This document shows, piece after piece, positions 61,322-64,000 of a stretch of DNA of 64,000 nucleotides. The position numbers and the translations under genes were made by a program. The DNA is from Granulosicoccus sp965214025 (lineage in GTDB: Bacteria; Pseudomonadota; Gammaproteobacteria; Granulosicoccales; Granulosicoccaceae), in NCBI GenBank assembly GCA_965214025.1, contig CBDCAW010000096.1, forward strand, positions 1-64,000, given 5' to 3'. Each line of letters starts with the position of its first letter. Within the stretch, counting starts at the first letter, position 1. A model generated the notes under the pieces. It worked only from the letters and a program-made list of their open reading frames with translations, did not search any database and was not told where the DNA came from.

Positions 61322-63348
61322 CGGCCAGACTACTGCGTCCGGGCTTGCGTTTCGGAGAGCGGCCAGAGCGTGTGCCTTGTGCGATTTCCCGTGAGCACTG
61401 GACCAGCGCGGCCGCAGCGAACCTGCCGAAGCGCCCGAGCACCCGGCTTTCGTGGGTGTACAGGTATCGTCGGCACCTTCAGGCACCCCGTTCCATACCG
61501 TGGTTGATGGCGCGGCTAATCGATTGCGAGATCGATGGGCCTGCAGGTGTTGACACCGATGCCGCACTCGCCAGGCAACTTCGCCCGTTGCGCCGCGCGT
61601 TGCGCAGGCACGGGCTGACCGAATCCTTGACGATACGCGCCCTGGCCCTGGTCAGGATCGTTGCTCACCGGGAATTGGGTATCGAGCCACATCCCGAGCA
61701 GTTGTTCGCTGCCTGGGCCATGCTGCAGGGTTCGATCGTGGAAATGGCAACCGGCGAAGGCAAGACCGTCACGGCCGGCCTCGTGGCGGCGGTGGCCGCC
61801 TTGGCCGGTGTACCGGTACACGTATTGACCGTCAACGATTACCTGGTGAAGCGCGATGCACGGTTCCTGGAAGCATTCTATCGCCGCTTCGGACTCAGCA
61901 CCGGCGTGATTACCGGCACGATGCAGGATCAAGAGCGACAGACGGCCTATCGGGCGGATATCGTCTACGCCACCAGCCAGCAGCTAGTGTTCGACTACCT
62001 GCGCGATGTACGCGCTCTGGGTGATCTGCGCCATGGCCTGAAGTACCGTTTGAGCTCACTACTTCAAGACAAACCCGGCACCACGATGCTGCGCGGTCTG
62101 TGCCTGGCAATCATCGACGAGGTCGACAGTGTACTCATCGACGAGGCGCGTACACCTCTCATTCTGGCTCAGGCCCGTCCGCTGACGTGCCAGGAACGTG
62201 CCGAAGCGGCCATGGCGCTGGCGATCGCGCGCAGCCTCATACCCGATACCGACTTTGCCGTCGACACCGATTCACGTTCCGCCACTCTCACCGATGCGGG
62301 TCGGACGGCCATCGCGACGATGAGCGAAACACTATCGGGGCGATGGCGTCAGGCTCGGTACCGCACCGAGTGCGTGCTTCAGGCATTGGTCGCGCTGAAC
62401 GTCTACCAGCGCGACAGACACTACCTGGTAGCCGGAGACAAGGTGCTGCTGATCGATGAAGGCACCGGGCGAACCCTGCCGGATCGGAAGCTTCAGCACG
62501 GCTTGCATCAGATGCTCGAGCTGAAGGAGCGTTGCGGCATGACGGCTGCGACCGATATTGCGGCGTCACTGAGCTTTCAACGCTTTTTCGTACGGTACGG
62601 CATGCTGTGCGGCATGAGCGGCACGACGCATGGCGTGCGAAGCGAATTGCGGCGAGTCTATAGGACGGCCGTGGTCATGGTACCTGCGCATCTGCCTTGC
62701 CGCCGTCGGCAAGCACCGATGAGGGTGATGCCATCACGCGCAGCCCAGCTACGCCTGCTGCTGCAACGTGTGTCCAGTTGCCAGCTCGCCGGGCAGCCAG
62801 TGCTCATCGGTACGCGCTCGGTAGCCCTGTCGGAGATCGTGAGTACGAGGCTGGGTGCGCATGCGATCGCCCACACGCTTCTGAACGCACGCCAGGATGC
62901 TGCCGAAGCGGCGATAGTAGCGGCCGCAGGGCAACGCGGTGCGGTTACCGTCGCTACCAACATGGCCGGCCGCGGAACCGACATCGTCCTTGGCGCGGGC
63001 GTGGCGGAACTCGGGGGCCTGCATGTGATCAACCTGGAGGTGAATGATTCGAGGCGTGTCGATCGGCAGCTGTTCGGTCGTGCGGCCCGCCAGGGAGACC
63101 CGGGTTCCTGCGAGGCCCTGCTGGCCGTCGACGACACCATGCTTCAGCAATGCCTTCCCAAGCCGCTACTCTCCTCCATGGAGATGTTGACACGACTCGA
63201 CAGCCGGGCCGGGCAGCTGCTGGCTGCCGGCGCAGTGGCATGGACGCAGCGGCAGCGTGAAAGGCGTCACGCGAGGGCGCGCCTGACACTGTTTCGCGAT
63301 CGTGACCGGCACGACCGGTTGCTGGCCGTTGCCGGCGATGCGGAGTAG
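61300..63348 (+). CDS. SecA-like translocase ATPase, short form without the SecA C-terminal domain
   Basis: The 682-residue protein has the SecA motor core. NBD1: Walker A MATGEGKTVTAGL (about residues 148-160), LTVNDYLVKRDA, and DEAD-type motif IIDEVDSVLIDEARTPLI. The protein-crosslinking domain is short. NBD2: GMSGTTHGVRSEL, VLIGTRSVALSE, TNMAGRGTDIVLG and the RRVDRQLFGRAARQGDPG arginine finger region (canonical SecA RRIDNQLRGRSGRQGD). After about residue 640 almost nothing remains, so the helical wing, scaffold end and zinc tail are missing. It is not the housekeeping SecA. The start (ATG 61300 or 61312) lies in the 47-bp repeat with no clear ribosome site. It belongs to the export group with adaptors. 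Confidence 0.87.
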   Translation: MARTMNGPARLLRPGLRFGERPERVPCAISREHWTSAAAANLPKRPSTRLSWVYRYRRHLQAPRSIPWLMARLIDCEIDGPAGVDTDAALARQLRPLRRALRRHGLTESLTIRALALVRIVAHRELGIEPHPEQLFAAWAMLQGSIVEMATGEGKTVTAGLVAAVAALAGVPVHVLTVNDYLVKRDARFLEAFYRRFGLSTGVITGTMQDQERQTAYRADIVYATSQQLVFDYLRDVRALGDLRHGLKYRLSSLLQDKPGTTMLRGLCLAIIDEVDSVLIDEARTPLILAQARPLTCQERAEAAMALAIARSLIPDTDFAVDTDSRSATLTDAGRTAIATMSETLSGRWRQARYRTECVLQALVALNVYQRDRHYLVAGDKVLLIDEGTGRTLPDRKLQHGLHQMLELKERCGMTAATDIAASLSFQRFFVRYGMLCGMSGTTHGVRSELRRVYRTAVVMVPAHLPCRRRQAPMRVMPSRAAQLRLLLQRVSSCQLAGQPVLIGTRSVALSEIVSTRLGAHAIAHTLLNARQDAAEAAIVAAAGQRGAVTVATNMAGRGTDIVLGAGVAELGGLHVINLEVNDSRRVDRQLFGRAARQGDPGSCEALLAVDDTMLQQCLPKPLLSSMEMLTRLDSRAGQLLAAGAVAWTQRQRERRHARARLTLFRDRDRHDRLLAVAGDAE

Positions 63349-63354
63349 GCCCGC

Positions 63355-64000
63355 GTGAGGATCTTGCCGCCTACCCGACTGTTTAGGTGCGTGACCCGCG
63401 GGCTGGCGGGTTGGTACGTCGTTGCCTGCCTGAGCGGCACCGCGACCGTTCAGGCTCAGCCGATGTCGGCGGTTCGGGCCAAGCCTGACACTCAAGCCCT
63501 GGCAGGCACATCGACCGCGAATTCCCGAGCGGCCGAAGAGAATTACGGTTGCCTGATCGAGCCGATGGTGATCACGTCGATTGGCAGCCAGGTGCAAGGG
63601 GTGGTGGATGAGCTGCTGGTCGATCGCAGTGACCTGGTAAAGCTGGGCCAACCGCTGGTGCGGCTGAACGCAGATATTGAGACCATCAACCTCGAACAGG
63701 CCATTGCTCGTGCCCGCATGGCCAGCGAGATCGACGCTCGCGAGGCGGACCTGCGCCTCGCCGAGCAGCAGATGCGTCGCATGAGCGAGTTGCACACACA
63801 GAACATGGTACCGGCAGCCGAACGGGACGAGGCCGTATCACGCGTCGAGGTGGCCAAGGCAACGTTGAGCCAGGCGCGCGACAACCAGATACTGCAGAAG
63901 ATCGAACTGCGGCGTGCTCGCCAGCTGCTGGAACAGCGAGTCATGCGCAGCCCGGTTAATGGCGTTGTCGTCGAGCAACAGGTTTTTCCAGGCGAATTCG
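63355..64000 (+). CDS. HlyD/RND-type periplasmic adaptor, N-terminal part (runs off the window)
   Basis: The first 215 residues of a membrane-fusion adaptor. A signal peptide (LAGWYVVACLSGTATVQA) is followed by the barrel-sandwich start SIGSQVQGVVDELLVDRSDLVKLGQPLVRLN, a long alpha hairpin (INLEQAIARARMASEIDARE through LEQRVM), and the second lipoyl half VMRSPVNGVVVEQQV. Compared with the GAF-HlyD protein it is exported and lacks GAF, so the locus has two different adaptors. It begins with GTG 63355, six bases after the SecA-like stop. The C-terminal part and any outer-membrane partner lie beyond 64000. Confidence 0.88.
   Translation, partial: MRILPPTRLFRCVTRGLAGWYVVACLSGTATVQAQPMSAVRAKPDTQALAGTSTANSRAAEENYGCLIEPMVITSIGSQVQGVVDELLVDRSDLVKLGQPLVRLNADIETINLEQAIARARMASEIDAREADLRLAEQQMRRMSELHTQNMVPAAERDEAVSRVEVAKATLSQARDNQILQKIELRRARQLLEQRVMRSPVNGVVVEQQVFPGEF

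Noticed and set aside
61003..61567. Minus-strand frames with repeated Ser-Trp-Cys-Glu-Pro text
   Set aside because: They are produced by the 47-bp repeat read in reverse; no start signals and no family similarity.

Overview
The window is one contiguous stretch of a GC-rich, densely coded, single-replicon-type bacterial chromosome. The gene set (type II secretion GspCDEF, Slp-type lipoprotein, ZapE, AmpG, TctABC with TctDE, lipobox lipoprotein, outer-membrane barrel) points to a Gram-negative proteobacterium, most likely a gammaproteobacterium. That placement is inferred from gene content only. No rRNA, tRNA, CRISPR array, insertion sequence or prophage was seen. || Layout. 1-162: end of a YggT-family gene. 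488-916: an HU protein with a lysine/alanine tail. 1410-7732: gspC-gspD-gspE-gspF, with gspD and gspE broken by about a dozen clustered one-base indels, and with no gspG-M following. 7818-11144: small and envelope genes (CopD-like membrane protein, periplasmic serine protease, Slp lipoprotein, two small unknowns). 11218-17936: housekeeping metabolism (aroA, hydroxyisourate hydrolase, DUF72, adenine deaminase, typA). 18597-24040: SnoaL-like exported protein, zapE, a PilZ-like protein, a MotA-like protein, an NhaP-type antiporter relic and a hybrid histidine kinase. 24062-29336: ferredoxin, class I/II aminotransferase, pncB, an unknown membrane protein with an internal 39-bp tandem repeat, and a class V aminotransferase. 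29605-33537: DUF998 protein followed by a putative peptidoglycan-recycling group (amidase, AmpG, GH84 hexosaminidase). 33611-37554: acyl-CoA ligase and a KtrAB/TrkAH potassium uptake pair that reads as one false fusion because of indels. 37602-44068: tctABC divergent from tctDE plus a second periplasmic binding protein. 44077-46836: outer-membrane barrel and a lipoprotein of unknown role. 46952-54327: DUF945, manC, MDR dehydrogenase, a catalytically altered PTPS-like protein, GT4 glycosyltransferase and methyltransferase, with a RibD-C reductase converging. 54404-57260: SDR (one frameshift), CoA transferase, glutathione transferase. 57492-64000: GAF-HlyD adaptor, PqqD-M50-adaptor hybrid, short SecA-like ATPase and a second HlyD adaptor running off the end. 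|| Two stretches deserve most attention. The first (57492-64000) looks like an uncharacterised export machine: two periplasmic adaptors, a membrane site-2-protease-like protein fused to a PqqD domain and an adaptor-like tail, and a SecA-type motor lacking the usual SecA C-terminal part. The second (48350-54327) looks like a pathway for a glycosylated, methylated pterin-like or other small molecule. It contains a GDP-mannose supplier, a PTPS-fold protein whose catalytic Cys, Asp and His and one zinc His are replaced, a glycosyltransferase, a methyltransferase and a RibD-type reductase. || The window also carries an unusual number of short tandem repeats (periods 11, 14, 39, 43 and 47 bp), mostly at or next to gene ends, and a 22-bp motif shared by two intergenic inverted-repeat structures 45 kb apart. 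Single-base indels in or near homopolymers (gspD, gspE, ktrA, ktrB, SDR) look more like sequence error than gene decay, because protein similarity resumes immediately in another frame.
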